From contig NZ_PVZF01000018.1 in assembly GCF_003002055.1 (NCBI RefSeq), positions 1-53,201 on the forward strand: a stretch of DNA of 53,201 bases, read 5' to 3'. Each line of letters starts with the position of its first letter. Positions within the stretch are counted from its first letter, which is position 1. The translations under genes and the position numbers were made by a program. The stretch is from Kineococcus rhizosphaerae (GTDB lineage Bacteria; Actinomycetota; Actinomycetes; Actinomycetales; Kineococcaceae). The notes beneath the pieces were generated by a model. It was not told the origin of the DNA and ran no database searches. It worked only from the letters and a program-made list of their open reading frames with translations. This document shows, in pieces, positions 8,523 to 16,780 of this stretch.

Positions 8523-8647
8523 GCAGCCGCCTCCCGGTCCTGGTCGCACGACCGGCGCGGTACCGGGTCGTCACCCGACGGTAGCCGACCCGGGGCTGTG
8601 AGTGGTCGGTCGCGCACGGGGAGTGCGCTGTCCGGGTGATGCGCCCG

Positions 8648-9097
8648 TCAGTGCGGGTGGTGGCGCGTCGGGCCGCCGAAGGAGGCCCACACCGTCCGGC
8701 TGAGGTCGGTGAGGTTCTCCACCACACCCCACTCGTCGGCGAGGCCGTCGACGATGAACAGCCCCCGCCCGCCCGTGTCGGAGTCCGCGGCCGTCCGCGG
8801 CGAGACCACCCGGCCCGGGGCACCGCCGTCGGTGACGGCGATCTCGACGTGGGGCCGTGCCTCGGGCGTCACCTCGCACTGGACGTGGATCGCGCCGTCG
8901 CCGAGCGGCCGGGCGTGCCGGACGGCGTTGCCGACGATCTCGGACAGGACGATCTCGATCTCCGCGGTCGTCATCTCGTCCAGACCGGCGCCGTCGAGGA
9001 CCGAGCGCACCACGTGCCTGACCCGGGGGACGGACGCCGCGTCGTGGGCGAACGTGGCCCAGTGCGTGGCCGGTACGGGCCGTGCTCCCGTCGGCAT
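8648..9097 (-). CDS. RsbW-like anti-sigma factor kinase (HATPase_c_2)
   Basis: 149 residues forming one GHKL ATPase domain. N box EIVGNAVRHARP, G1 box VTDGGAPG and G2 box GGRGLFIVDGL are intact, so it should bind ATP. Proteins of this type hold a sigma factor and phosphorylate a STAS partner. ATG 9097 has GAGGGGG a few bases upstream. It lies upstream of the GAF-PAS-GAF-PP2C gene, a natural counter-acting partner. No sigma factor or STAS gene is adjacent; the nearest STAS gene is at 31 kb. Confidence 0.88.
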   Translation of the reverse strand: MPTGARPVPATHWATFAHDAASVPRVRHVVRSVLDGAGLDEMTTAEIEIVLSEIVGNAVRHARPLGDGAIHVQCEVTPEARPHVEIAVTDGGAPGRVVSPRTAADSDTGGRGLFIVDGLADEWGVVENLTDLSRTVWASFGGPTRHHPH

Positions 9098-9187
9098 GTT
9101 CCCCCTCTTCCCGGCTGCTGACCGAGCAGTGGGTACCCGGGCGCCCGGGAGGTCAAACCTCGAACCACCCGGACGGCCGAGCCCGGC

Positions 9188-9535
9188 TCAGCGGACGAAC
9201 GGCTCCTGACCGGAGTCGGAGACCATCGGCCGGCCGGCCTCGGCCCAGGCCCCCATGCCGCCGTCGACGTTGACCGCGTCGTACCCGTTGCGCTGCAACC
9301 ACTCCACCGTGCGGCGCGACCGGCCGCCGGAGCGGCACACGACGTTGAACGGGCCCTCGGGCAGCTCCTCGAGCCGCTGCGGGACCTGCCCCATGGGGAT
9401 GTGCAGCGCCGTCGCGATGTGCCCGGCGGCCCACTCGTCGTCCTCGCGGACGTCGACGACCACCGCGTCGTCGGCCAGGTCGGACGCCGTGGTGGTGGGG
9501 ACGCCGTCGACGTCGAAGGTGCGGGGGTCGCTCAT
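9188..9535 (-). CDS. Single-domain rhodanese-like sulfurtransferase
   Basis: 115 residues, one rhodanese domain. It shows the DVREDDEWAAGHI entry motif and the catalytic cysteine in the loop VVCRSGGRS, followed by W-L-x-x-x-GYDAVNVDGGMGAW. The six-residue active loop CRSGGR fits sulfur carriers of the GlpE/PspE type. It likely moves persulfide sulfur or takes part in thiol redox in the cytoplasm. No dedicated sulfur gene is beside it. The ATG start has no obvious ribosome site. Confidence 0.9.
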   Translation of the reverse strand: MSDPRTFDVDGVPTTTASDLADDAVVVDVREDDEWAAGHIATALHIPMGQVPQRLEELPEGPFNVVCRSGGRSRRTVEWLQRNGYDAVNVDGGMGAWAEAGRPMVSDSGQEPFVR

Positions 9536-9643
9536 CCCCGCAGCGTACGACCCCGCCGTGCCCCGGTGTCACCGTGCGTCACACCGCTGCCGCGACGCTG
9601 CCGCGACGAGCGCCGGGACGGGGCCGGGACGGGGCCGGGACGC

Positions 9644-11251
9644 TCAGAGGCGGAAGGCTCCCACCGCCTGGCGCAGCCGGCCCGCGGTCTCGCGCAGCGC
9701 CTCGACCGAGGCGCGCACCTGCTCCAGGCTGGAGCGGTCCGCGGCGGTGGCCCCGGCGACCGCGGTGAGCACGCCGGCGATCTCGTGCGTGCCCTCGGCC
9801 GCGCCGGACACGGTGCGGGCCAGTTCGCCGGTGGTCGCGGTCTGCTCCTCCACCGCCGCGGCGATGGTGGCCTGGTGGTCGTCGATGCGGGCGATGACCT
9901 CGACGATGCGCCCGATGGTGTCGGCCGCCTCGGTGCTGCCGCGCTCGATGGCGGCGACCTTGCGGGTGATGTCCTCGGTGGCCCCGGCGGTCTGCTGGGC
10001 CAGTTCCTTGACCTCCCCGGCCACCACCGCGAAGCCCTTGCCCATCTCCCCGGCCCGGGCGGCCTCGATGGTCGCGTTCAGGGCCAGCAGGTTCGTCTGC
10101 TCGGCGATGGCCGTGATGGTCCCCACGACGCTGGCGATGGCCCGGGTGGCCTCCCCCAGCTCCGCGACGGTCGCCCGGGTCGTCTCGGCGGCCTCGACGG
10201 CCTCGCGGGCCACGGAGGCCGACAGCGCCATGCTCGAGGAGATCTCGTTGATGGCCGAGCCCAGCTCGCCGGCTCCGGTGGCGATCGTGGCCACGTCGGC
10301 GGAGACGACGTCGGCCGAGCGGGCCGCGCGGTCGGCGTCGCCGGTGGTGCGCTCGTTGGCCGCGGACAGCTCCTGCGCCCGCCCGGACAGCTCGTCGGCC
10401 ATGCCCGAGACCTCGGAGGCCGCCGTGGCCAGGTCGCCGACGGTGCGACGGGTGGCCGAGACCGCCACGTCCAGCGCCTGCGCCATCTCGCGGAACTCGT
10501 CCTGGCCGTCGACGACGGGGACGACGCTCAGGTCACCCTCGGCCACCCGGTGCAGGTCGGCCATCGTGCGGCGCAGCGGCCCCACGACGCTGCGCGTCAG
10601 GACGACCAGCAGCAGGACGGTCAGCACGGCCGCCAGGACGAGCGCGGCGACGACCAGGGTGCGGCTCCGGCGGGCGTCGGCGTGCGCCTGCGCGGCAGCG
10701 GCGCGGGCGCGGCCCTGGACCGAGGCGGTCAGGTCCTGGGTGGTGGTCAGCATGTCGCCGTAGGCGGCGTACCCGACGTCGAGGATCTCCTTCTCCGCCG
10801 CCTCCACCTGCCCGGCGCGGTACAGCGCGACGGCGCGGTCGTCGGAGGCGAAGTACGCCGCCCACAGGTCGGACAGCTTCGCGGTGAGCTCGCGCTCGCG
10901 GGCGGTCATCGCGGCGGTGGGGGCGGCGGCCAGCGCCTGCTCCAGCTTCGCGCGGTCGGCCAGGAACCCGGCGCGGTTGGCCGAGGAGTCCTGCACGGCC
11001 TCCGCGGCCCCGATCCGGCGCCCGTCCCAGGCGTAGGCGACCTGCCAGCCGCTGACGTCGGCGTCGTAGAAGCGCTGCTCGTCGACGAAGCCCAGCAGCT
11101 GCGTCATGCGCTGCTGCTCGCCCAGCGAGCGCGACTGCGTGGCGATGCTGCTCAGCGCCGTCGCCCCGGTGGCGGTGAGCAGGGCCAGCACGACGCCGAA
11201 GGCCAGGGCCAGACGGGTGCCGACGCGGGCACGACGCAACAGGGACGACAT
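9644..11251 (-). CDS. Methyl-accepting chemotaxis protein
   Basis: 535 residues. TM1 spans about 12-33, an extracellular four-helix-bundle ligand domain about 35-190, TM2 about 197-217, HAMP about 218-270 and the cytoplasmic signalling domain to the end. The highly conserved hairpin tip reads [19 protein letters not shown] followed by [17 protein letters not shown], where CheA and CheW bind. There is no C-terminal CheR/CheB pentapeptide. The gene stands alone, with no che operon nearby, and indicates that the organism is motile. The ligand cannot be predicted. Confidence 0.95.
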   Translation of the reverse strand: MSSLLRRARVGTRLALAFGVVLALLTATGATALSSIATQSRSLGEQQRMTQLLGFVDEQRFYDADVSGWQVAYAWDGRRIGAAEAVQDSSANRAGFLADRAKLEQALAAAPTAAMTARERELTAKLSDLWAAYFASDDRAVALYRAGQVEAAEKEILDVGYAAYGDMLTTTQDLTASVQGRARAAAAQAHADARRSRTLVVAALVLAAVLTVLLLVVLTRSVVGPLRRTMADLHRVAEGDLSVVPVVDGQDEFREMAQALDVAVSATRRTVGDLATAASEVSGMADELSGRAQELSAANERTTGDADRAARSADVVSADVATIATGAGELGSAINEISSSMALSASVAREAVEAAETTRATVAELGEATRAIASVVGTITAIAEQTNLLALNATIEAARAGEMGKGFAVVAGEVKELAQQTAGATEDITRKVAAIERGSTEAADTIGRIVEVIARIDDHQATIAAAVEEQTATTGELARTVSGAAEGTHEIAGVLTAVAGATAADRSSLEQVRASVEALRETAGRLRQAVGAFRL

Positions 11252-11289
11252 GGGGGAGGCAGACCTTTCGCAGGCTCGGGCGACTTCCT

Positions 11290-11318
11290 TGCACCCTCCC
11301 GACGCAGCGGGTGCACCC
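11290..11318 (-). promoter_or_regulatory. Repeat in the leader of the chemotaxis gene
   Basis: The perfect palindrome GGGTGCACCC (11309-11318) and a further TGCACCC (11290-11296) lie 40-70 bases upstream of the chemotaxis gene on its template side. They may be an operator or part of a structured leader. I could not match the leader to a known riboswitch. Confidence 0.25.
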
Positions 11319-11356
11319 CCATCGACCGGCCCGGCCCCGTCCTGAGCCGGCTCCCC

Positions 11357-12091
11357 TCAGGCGCCGGCCTGCAACCGCAGCCCGGCCAGCAGGAGGTCCA
11401 GCCCGGCGCGGAACTGCTCGCCGTCGTCGTGGGTGGCGAACTCGTCGAGGACGAAGTGGACGAAGGGGAACTCCTCCTCGTCCAGGGCCCGCCAGTGCTC
11501 GACGTGCTGCTCGAGGTCGCCGTCGCGCTCGGGGCCGAGCGCGGTCGACTGGCGGCCGAGGTCCGCGGCGGTCCCGACGACGAAGCCCAGCACCGCCGAG
11601 ACGGCCTCGAAGCTGCGCCGCGGCCCGAGCCCCAGCCGCACGACCTGCTGGCCGAGGCGTTCGTACAGGAGCATGCCGTTGGGCTGCTGCTCGGTGTTGC
11701 CCAGGAAGCGGGCTCCCAGCCAGGGGCGCACGACGACGGCGTCGAAGAACGCGACCGCGATGGCCCGCACGTCCTCCAGCGGGTCCTCGGCCCCCGTGCA
11801 GCCCTCGGTGGCGGCCAGGACCGAGGCGATCACGTGGTCGCCGGCCAGGTCGACGAGCTCGTCCTTGCCCGAGACGTACCAGTAGATGCTGCCGACCCCG
11901 CCGCCGAGGCGGGCCGCCAGCGCGCGGAAGGTCAGCGCGGACTCCCCCGCCTCGTCGAGCAGGGCCACGGCCTCGCCCACCACGGCCTCCAGGGAGTGCG
12001 AGGCGCGCTGACGGGTCCCGCCGGTCGCCCGGGCGCCCCCGGACCGGCCGCCGCCGGGTCGGGCTCGAGGACTGGTCCGCGCATCCGTCAC
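11357..12091 (-). CDS. TetR-family repressor
   Basis: 244 residues. The N-terminal 25 residues are a basic, glycine-rich arm. The TetR helix-turn-helix follows: AVALLDEAGESALTFRALAARLG, then GVGSIYWYVSGKDEL, which is the recognition helix and the start of the core. The C-terminal ligand domain resembles TetR_C groups seen next to drug exporters. GTG 12091 is chosen; a TTG at 12118 would give nine more residues. The gene is divergent from an EmrB/QacA-type exporter and the 97 bases between them contain two identical palindromes, so it very probably represses the exporter and itself. Confidence 0.9.
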   Translation of the reverse strand: MTDARTSPRARPGGGRSGGARATGGTRQRASHSLEAVVGEAVALLDEAGESALTFRALAARLGGGVGSIYWYVSGKDELVDLAGDHVIASVLAATEGCTGAEDPLEDVRAIAVAFFDAVVVRPWLGARFLGNTEQQPNGMLLYERLGQQVVRLGLGPRRSFEAVSAVLGFVVGTAADLGRQSTALGPERDGDLEQHVEHWRALDEEEFPFVHFVLDEFATHDDGEQFRAGLDLLLAGLRLQAGA

Positions 12092-12111
12092 GTCCCCATC
12101 CCACCACACCC

Positions 12112-12141
12112 TCGACAATGGACCGAACGTCGTTCTATTCT
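12112..12141 (+). promoter_or_regulatory. Promoter of the MFS exporter gene
   Basis: TCGACA (12112-12117) and TATTCT (12136-12141), spaced by 18 bases, match the housekeeping -35 (five of six) and -10 (four of six) consensus. The first operator palindrome lies between the two boxes and the second lies just downstream of the -10, so a bound repressor would block RNA polymerase. Confidence 0.6.
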
Positions 12142-12155
12142 ACCGAACGTCGTTC
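12122..12155. promoter_or_regulatory. Double operator for the TetR-family repressor
   Basis: ACCGAACGTCGTTC occurs twice, at 12122-12135 and 12142-12155. Each copy holds the perfect 11-base palindrome GAACGTCGTTC. The copies are exactly 20 bases apart, about two helical turns, so two dimers would bind on the same face. This arrangement is known for TetR-type repressors such as QacR. It sits between the divergent repressor and exporter genes. Confidence 0.85.
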
Positions 12156-12188
12156 GATACCGGGCGGCCACCCGAGAGGAGCGACACC

Positions 12189-13715
12189 GTGAACCCCACC
12201 CCGCAGACCACCCCCGCACCGGCGACCTACCCCTCGCTGCGCGCCGCCTGGATCCCGCTGCTGGCGCTGTGCCTGGCCTTCTTCGTCGAGATGGTCGACA
12301 ACACGCTGCTGACCATCGCGCTGCCGACCATCGGCCGGGACCTCGGCAGCGGCACCACCGCGCTGCAGTGGGTCACCGGCGCGTACTCCCTGACCTTCGG
12401 CGGGCTGCTGCTGACCGCGGGCTCGGCCGCCGACCGGTTCGGCCGGCGCCGCGTCCTGCTGCTCGGGCTGACCGTCTTCGGCGCGGTGAGCCTGCTCGCC
12501 GCGGTCGTGACGAGCGCCGGGGAGCTCATCGCCCTGCGCGCCGCCCTCGGCGTCGCCGCGGCGGCCATGGCGCCGATCACCAACTCCCTGGTGTTCCGGC
12601 TCTTCGAGGACCAGGCGCTGCGCATGCGCGCCATGACGGTGATGATCGTGGTGGGCATGAGCGGTTTCGTGCTCGGGCCGCTGCTGGGCGGCACCGCGCT
12701 GGCCCACGTCGGCTGGCAGTGGCTGCTGGTCGTCAACGCCCCCATCGCCCTGGTCGCCGTGATCGGCGTGCGCCTCGGCGTCCCCGCCGACCGGCGCGCC
12801 GACCTCACCGGCGACGCCCTCGACCTGCCCGGCGCGGCGCTGTCCATCGCCACGATCGGGTTCGCCTGCTACGCCCTGACCAGCGGCGTCGAGCACGGCT
12901 GGGCCTCCCCGGTCACGATCGGCTCGGCCGTCGGCGCGGTGCTGGCGCTGCTCGCCTTCGTCCGCCGGGAGCGGACCGCCGCCCAGCCGATGCTCGACCT
13001 GGCCCTGTTCCGCGACGGGACCGTCCGCGGCGCCGCCGTGGCGCAGGTCGGCACCTCGATCGCCATGGCCGCCGTGATGTTCAGCCTGATCCTGCACTTC
13101 CAGTACGCCTACGGCTGGAGCCCGGTGCGCGCCGGGCTGGCGAACCTGCCGCTGATCCTGACCATGATCGCGGCGACGCCGGTCTCCGAGCAGCTCGCCC
13201 GGCGCCTCGGGCACCGGGCCGCCTGCCTCGTCGGGGCCGGGCTGCTGACGGCGGCCCTGGCCGGTCTCGCCGTCGGCGTGGACCACGGCTACCCCGTCAT
13301 CGCCGCCTGCCTGGTCGTGCTCACCGTCGGCCTGCGCACGGTCATGACCATCTGCGCGGTGGCCCTGGTCAGCGCCGCCCCGGCGAACCGCACCTCGCTG
13401 GCGGCGTCGCTGAACGACACCGCCCAGGAGGTCGGCACCAGCGTCGGCACCGCGGTCGTCGGGACCCTCATCGCCGCCCTCGTCACCGCCACCCTGCCCG
13501 CGGGCACGTGGAGCACCGAGCTCGTGCACTCGTTCTTCCACGGCGAGCGCATCGCCTTCACCGTGCTGGCGGTCGTGGTCGGTCTCGTCGCCGGGTTCGG
13601 GGCGGCGTCGCTGACGGACTCCCGCAGCACCGAGGAGCACCCCACCGGGGAACCCGCCGAGGAACCCGCCGCCGAGGAACCCGCCGCCGAGGAACCCGCC
13701 GCGCGCCTCGCCTGA
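12189..13715 (+). CDS. MFS multidrug exporter, 14-helix EmrB/QacA type
   Basis: 508 residues with 14 predicted membrane helices, the DHA2 layout. The N-terminal half shows the family signature MVDNTLLTIALPTIGRDL in helix 1 and the loop 2-3 motif GSAADRFGRRRVLL. A second half-repeat follows, including the SLNDTAQEVGTSVGTAVVGT helix typical of this family. It should export toxic compounds by proton antiport. GTG 12189 has GAGAGGAG upstream. The C-terminal tail after the last helix is a short acidic repeat (EEPAA units encoded by a 15-base tandem repeat at about 13652-13705), odd but probably harmless. Confidence 0.93.
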   Translation: MNPTPQTTPAPATYPSLRAAWIPLLALCLAFFVEMVDNTLLTIALPTIGRDLGSGTTALQWVTGAYSLTFGGLLLTAGSAADRFGRRRVLLLGLTVFGAVSLLAAVVTSAGELIALRAALGVAAAAMAPITNSLVFRLFEDQALRMRAMTVMIVVGMSGFVLGPLLGGTALAHVGWQWLLVVNAPIALVAVIGVRLGVPADRRADLTGDALDLPGAALSIATIGFACYALTSGVEHGWASPVTIGSAVGAVLALLAFVRRERTAAQPMLDLALFRDGTVRGAAVAQVGTSIAMAAVMFSLILHFQYAYGWSPVRAGLANLPLILTMIAATPVSEQLARRLGHRAACLVGAGLLTAALAGLAVGVDHGYPVIAACLVVLTVGLRTVMTICAVALVSAAPANRTSLAASLNDTAQEVGTSVGTAVVGTLIAALVTATLPAGTWSTELVHSFFHGERIAFTVLAVVVGLVAGFGAASLTDSRSTEEHPTGEPAEEPAAEEPAAEEPAARLA

Positions 13716-13737
13716 CCCGCGCGGGGCGGGGAGCCGG

Positions 13738-14430
13738 TCACCACGGCAGGACCCCGTCGCGGTCGGTGACCGTGCCCGTGGGGGCCCCGGCCCCCAGCAG
13801 GGCGATCCGCACCGCGGCCGTCGCGCCCTCCTCGACGCCGTGCCCGAGGTGGCCCGTGAAGTCGGTCGCGGTCTGGCCCGGGTCCACCGCGTTGAACCTC
13901 ACACCGGTCACGGCGCGGGCGTACTGCACCGTCAGCATCGTCACCGCGGTCTTGGAGGAGGCGTAGGCCGCCAGCGGGTAGCGCGACTCGACCCGCTCCG
14001 GGTCCGACGTCAGCGTGAACGAGCCCAGACCGCTGGTGACGTTGACGACCGACGGGTCCGTGCCGGCGCGCAGCAGCGGCAGGAACGCGCGGGTGACGCG
14101 GACCAGCCCGAAGACGTTGGTCTCGTACACGTGCCGGACCTGCTCGACGGTCATCTCCTCCGGGGAGGCCACCTCCCCGAGGACGCCCGCGTTGTTGACG
14201 AGGACGTCGAGGTGGCCGGCGTCGGCGCGCAGCGTCTCGACCGCGGCGTCGACGGAGGCGTCGTCGGTCACGTCGAGCTGGACGAAGCGGGCGCCGAGGG
14301 CCTGCGCGGCGCTGCGGCCGCTGCGCTCGTCGCGCGCGCCGATCCAGACCGTCTGGCCGGCCTCGACGAGACGACGGGCGGTCTCGTGGCCGATGCCGCG
14401 GTTGCCGCCGGTGATGAGGGTGGTGGTCAC
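13738..14430 (-). CDS. Short-chain dehydrogenase/reductase
   Basis: 230 residues, classical SDR. The NAD(P) site reads TLITGGNRGIG, the NNAG strand motif is VLVNNAGVLG, and the catalytic serine, tyrosine and lysine appear in NVTSGLGS and YPLAAYASSK. The residue set suggests an NADP-dependent carbonyl reductase similar to those found beside MmyB-type regulators; the substrate is unknown. GTG 14430 has AGGAGA upstream; the longer frame to 14700 runs through non-coding sequence. It is divergent from the XRE regulator and convergent with the MFS gene. Confidence 0.92.
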   Translation of the reverse strand: MTTTLITGGNRGIGHETARRLVEAGQTVWIGARDERSGRSAAQALGARFVQLDVTDDASVDAAVETLRADAGHLDVLVNNAGVLGEVASPEEMTVEQVRHVYETNVFGLVRVTRAFLPLLRAGTDPSVVNVTSGLGSFTLTSDPERVESRYPLAAYASSKTAVTMLTVQYARAVTGVRFNAVDPGQTATDFTGHLGHGVEEGATAAVRIALLGAGAPTGTVTDRDGVLPW

Positions 14431-14559
14431 GGGTGTCTCCTGCGCTGGTGCGGTCGTGGGGCGGGGTGGCCGTGACGCGCCCCGGGCGGCGGTGACGTCC
14501 GCGCCGGTGGTCGCGGCCACGGTGGTGAGCCTGGCCGGGACCGCGCGCCGCAGGCAGGC

Positions 14560-14568
14560 ACAGGCTGT
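14560..14568. promoter_or_regulatory. Possible operator between SDR and XRE genes
   Basis: The short palindrome ACAGGCTGT follows a CAGGCAGGCACAGG repeat in the 187-base gap between the divergent SDR and XRE-type genes. It is a candidate site for the XRE regulator. The match is short and could be chance. Confidence 0.25.
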
Positions 14569-14617
14569 ACCCGTCTGGGCCGCCGCCCCCGGGCCGGCGG
14601 CGGCCCAGGATGGGGAC

Positions 14618-15463
14618 GTGGACAAGAAGGAGCTGGGCGACTTCCTGCGCAGCCGGCGCGAACGGCTGCACCCCGTGGACGTGGGCCTGCCCTCGGGCAC
14701 CCGCCGCAGGACACCGGGCCTGCGCCGTCAGGAGGTCGCGGTCCTGGCGCACGTCTCGGTGGAGTACTACACGCGCCTGGAGCAGGGCCGGGCGCCGCGG
14801 CCGTCCAGCGACGTCCTGGCCGGCATCGGCGGCGCGCTGCTGCTGACCGAGGCGGAGAACGCCCACCTGCACGAACTCGCCGGGACGGCCCGCAGGAAGG
14901 ACGCGGTGCACGACCGGAGCGTGCGGGCCGGGATGACCGGCCTCATCGAGCGCCTGCCCGGCGCGGCGGGTTTCGTCCTGTCGGCCGCCTTCGAGGTGCT
15001 CGCGTGGAACGACCTCGCCGCGGCGGTCCTGGGGAACCTCGAGGGGGCGAGCCCGTCCGAGCGCAACCTCGCCCGTCGCGCCTTCCTGCCGGAGGTGGCG
15101 CACAGGACCGGCGCCGAGGTCGCCGACCTGACGGAGTTCCGGCACCACGTCGTCGCCCAGCTGCGCACGGCGGCGGTCCGCTACCCCGCCGACCCGCTGA
15201 TCCGGGACCTCGTCGCCGAGCTGCGGGCGGGCAGCGCGGACTTCGACCGGCTCTGGGGGCGTCACGACGTGCAGGCCGCTCCCGTCATCACCAAGACGTT
15301 CCGCTACCCGGGGGTCGGCCCGATCACCGTCGAGTGCGACACCCTGCTGCTGCCGGACCGCGACCAGCAGCTGGTCCTCTACACCGCGGTGCCCGGCTCC
15401 CGCGACGCCGAGTCCCTGGAGCTGCTGCGGATGCTCGTCGCGGAGCCGGTGCGCGCCGGCTGA
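14618..15463 (+). CDS. XRE-family regulator with MmyB-like ligand domain
   Basis: 281 residues. The N-terminal helix-turn-helix covers about 5-75, with GDFLRSRRERLHP, the GLRRQEVAVLAHVSVEYYTR recognition region and the LEQGRAPRPS sequence hallmark of this group. The rest is the MmyB-like PAS-related domain (PF17765) with the AWNDLAAAVLG, RNLARRAFL and LRTAAVRYPADP motifs; family members bind fatty acids. GTG 14618 is preceded by AGGA. These regulators are commonly divergent from an SDR gene, exactly as here, and typically control it. Confidence 0.93.
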   Translation: MDKKELGDFLRSRRERLHPVDVGLPSGTRRRTPGLRRQEVAVLAHVSVEYYTRLEQGRAPRPSSDVLAGIGGALLLTEAENAHLHELAGTARRKDAVHDRSVRAGMTGLIERLPGAAGFVLSAAFEVLAWNDLAAAVLGNLEGASPSERNLARRAFLPEVAHRTGAEVADLTEFRHHVVAQLRTAAVRYPADPLIRDLVAELRAGSADFDRLWGRHDVQAAPVITKTFRYPGVGPITVECDTLLLPDRDQQLVLYTAVPGSRDAESLELLRMLVAEPVRAG

Positions 15464-15475
15464 CCCTCGCGCCCG

Positions 15476-15910
15476 TCAGAGCGCCGGCCCCCCGGCGGCC
15501 TCCCCCTCCACGAGCTTGGCGAGGACCGCGGCCAGGGACCGGCGCTCGGTCGCGGCGAGCGGGGCGAAGAGGTCCTGCAGGACGCCCTCGGCGACACGGT
15601 GCCCCTGCGCGAGGACGGCGCGCCCCTCCTCGGTGAGGGCGTGCTCGATGCGCCGCCCGTGCCCGGCGGTGCGGACGATCAGCCCGCGGTCGACGAGGCG
15701 GCCGGCCAGCGTGCCGAAGGCCTGGTCGCTCTGGAAGGTCGCGACGGCGAGGTCGTGGCCGGAGGCGCGGGGCATGCGCTCGACCGCCCGCAGGGCGTCC
15801 CACTGCACGAGCGTGACGCCGACGTCGCGCAGGGCGGCGTCCATCGTCCGGTGGTTGCGGTGCTGCACCCGTTTGATCGCCTGCCCGAGGGCTTCCAGGT
15901 CCGTGGTCAC
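15476..15910 (-). CDS. MarR-family regulator
   Basis: 144 residues with a winged helix-turn-helix: VTLVQWDALRAVE, ASGHDLAVATFQSDQAFGTLAGRLVDRG and the wing VRTAGHGRRIEHALTEEG. A DNA-binding repressor that responds to small ligands or thiol stress is likely. It starts at GTG 15910, divergent from an alpha/beta hydrolase, and the AT-rich gap carries nested inverted repeats fit for a MarR dimer. It converges on the XRE gene with 12 bases between the stops. Confidence 0.9.
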   Translation of the reverse strand: MTTDLEALGQAIKRVQHRNHRTMDAALRDVGVTLVQWDALRAVERMPRASGHDLAVATFQSDQAFGTLAGRLVDRGLIVRTAGHGRRIEHALTEEGRAVLAQGHRVAEGVLQDLFAPLAATERRSLAAVLAKLVEGEAAGGPAL

Positions 15911-15921
15911 GGTGCTAACGT

Positions 15922-15961
15922 ATCAACATCCGCATATAAGCATGCGTAGATAAAGATACTG
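15922..15961. promoter_or_regulatory. Nested inverted repeats, probable MarR operator
   Basis: The inner repeat is CGCAT (15933-15937), six bases, ATGCG (15944-15948). The outer arms GTATCAACATC (15922-15932) and GATAAAGATAC (15951-15961) are inverted copies matching at 8 of 11 positions. The stretch is strikingly AT-rich for this genome and lies between the start codons of the divergent MarR and hydrolase genes. Confidence 0.7.
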
Positions 15962-15975
15962 AGAAAGGTGCTGCC

Positions 15976-16752
15976 GTGATTCCCTCCCTCCCCCACGACC
16001 TTCCCGTCGTCGACACCGGCGACCCCACCGGACGCACCGCGCTGGTCCTGCACGGCGGTGGCGGTCCCCGCACGGTCGCCGCGATCGTCGAGCACCTGGC
16101 GCCGTCCTTCCACGTCCTGGCCCCGACCCACCCCGGCTGGGACGGGACGAGCCGGCCCGACGACGTCGACTCCGTCGCCGCCCTGGCCGCGGCCTACCTC
16201 GAACGCCTGCACCGCGATGGCGAGCGCGACGTCGTCCTCGTCGGCTCCTCCCTCGGCGGCTGGCTCGCCCTGGAGATGGCGGTCCTGGCCGCGGCCGGGG
16301 AGCGCTACGACGGCGTCGTGGGGGCCGTCGTCGACGTCGACGGCGTCGGCGCGGTCGTCGAGGGCGAGCCGGTCGCGGACTTCTTCGCGCTCGACGCACG
16401 GGGGCTCGCCGAGCTCGCCTGGCACGACCCCGACCGCGGCTACCTGGACCCGGCCTCCCTCACCGAGGGCCAGCGCGCGGTGCAGCGGGCGAACGGGCGG
16501 ACCATGGCCGCCCTCGCGGGGCGCTCGCTGAGCGACCCGACGCTCCTGGGCCGCCTCGCCACCGTCGCGGTCCCCACGCTCGTCCTGTTCGGCGAGAGCG
16601 ACCGCGTGGTCACCCCCGCGCACGGACGCGCCGTCGCGACCGCCGTGCCCGGTGCGCGGTTCGCCGAGGTCCCCGCCGCCGGGCACCTGCCGCACCTGGA
16701 GAACCCCGAGGGCACCTGGGCGCTGGTCGACGGGTTCCTCGCCGGGCTCTGA
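15976..16752 (+). CDS. Alpha/beta hydrolase
   Basis: 258 residues, single-domain alpha/beta hydrolase. The oxyanion region is VLHGGGGP, the nucleophile elbow VGSSLGGW places Ser92 as the nucleophile, the acid is likely Asp in LFGESDRVV, and the histidine is in AGHLPHLEN. A soluble esterase or C-C hydrolase role is plausible; the substrate is unknown. GTG 15976 has GAAAGG upstream. Control by the divergent MarR protein is likely from the shared operator. Confidence 0.9.
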   Translation: MIPSLPHDLPVVDTGDPTGRTALVLHGGGGPRTVAAIVEHLAPSFHVLAPTHPGWDGTSRPDDVDSVAALAAAYLERLHRDGERDVVLVGSSLGGWLALEMAVLAAAGERYDGVVGAVVDVDGVGAVVEGEPVADFFALDARGLAELAWHDPDRGYLDPASLTEGQRAVQRANGRTMAALAGRSLSDPTLLGRLATVAVPTLVLFGESDRVVTPAHGRAVATAVPGARFAEVPAAGHLPHLENPEGTWALVDGFLAGL

Positions 16753-16780
16753 CGGCCCCGGCCCGCCCCGCGGAGGTCGG

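Noticed and set aside
5619-8639. Plus-strand frame of about 1000 residues opposite the phosphatase gene
   Set aside because: It is antisense to the GAF-PAS-GAF-PP2C and GT2 genes, which have intact motifs.
11252-11356. Riboswitch in the leader of the chemotaxis gene
   Set aside because: I checked for c-di-GMP and related patterns and did not see the conserved cores; only a palindrome was left.
9401-13966. Plus-strand reading frame of 1521 residues
   Set aside because: It crosses the chemotaxis, TetR and MFS genes and shows no domain; Arg/Gly/Ala-rich composition marks it as a shadow.
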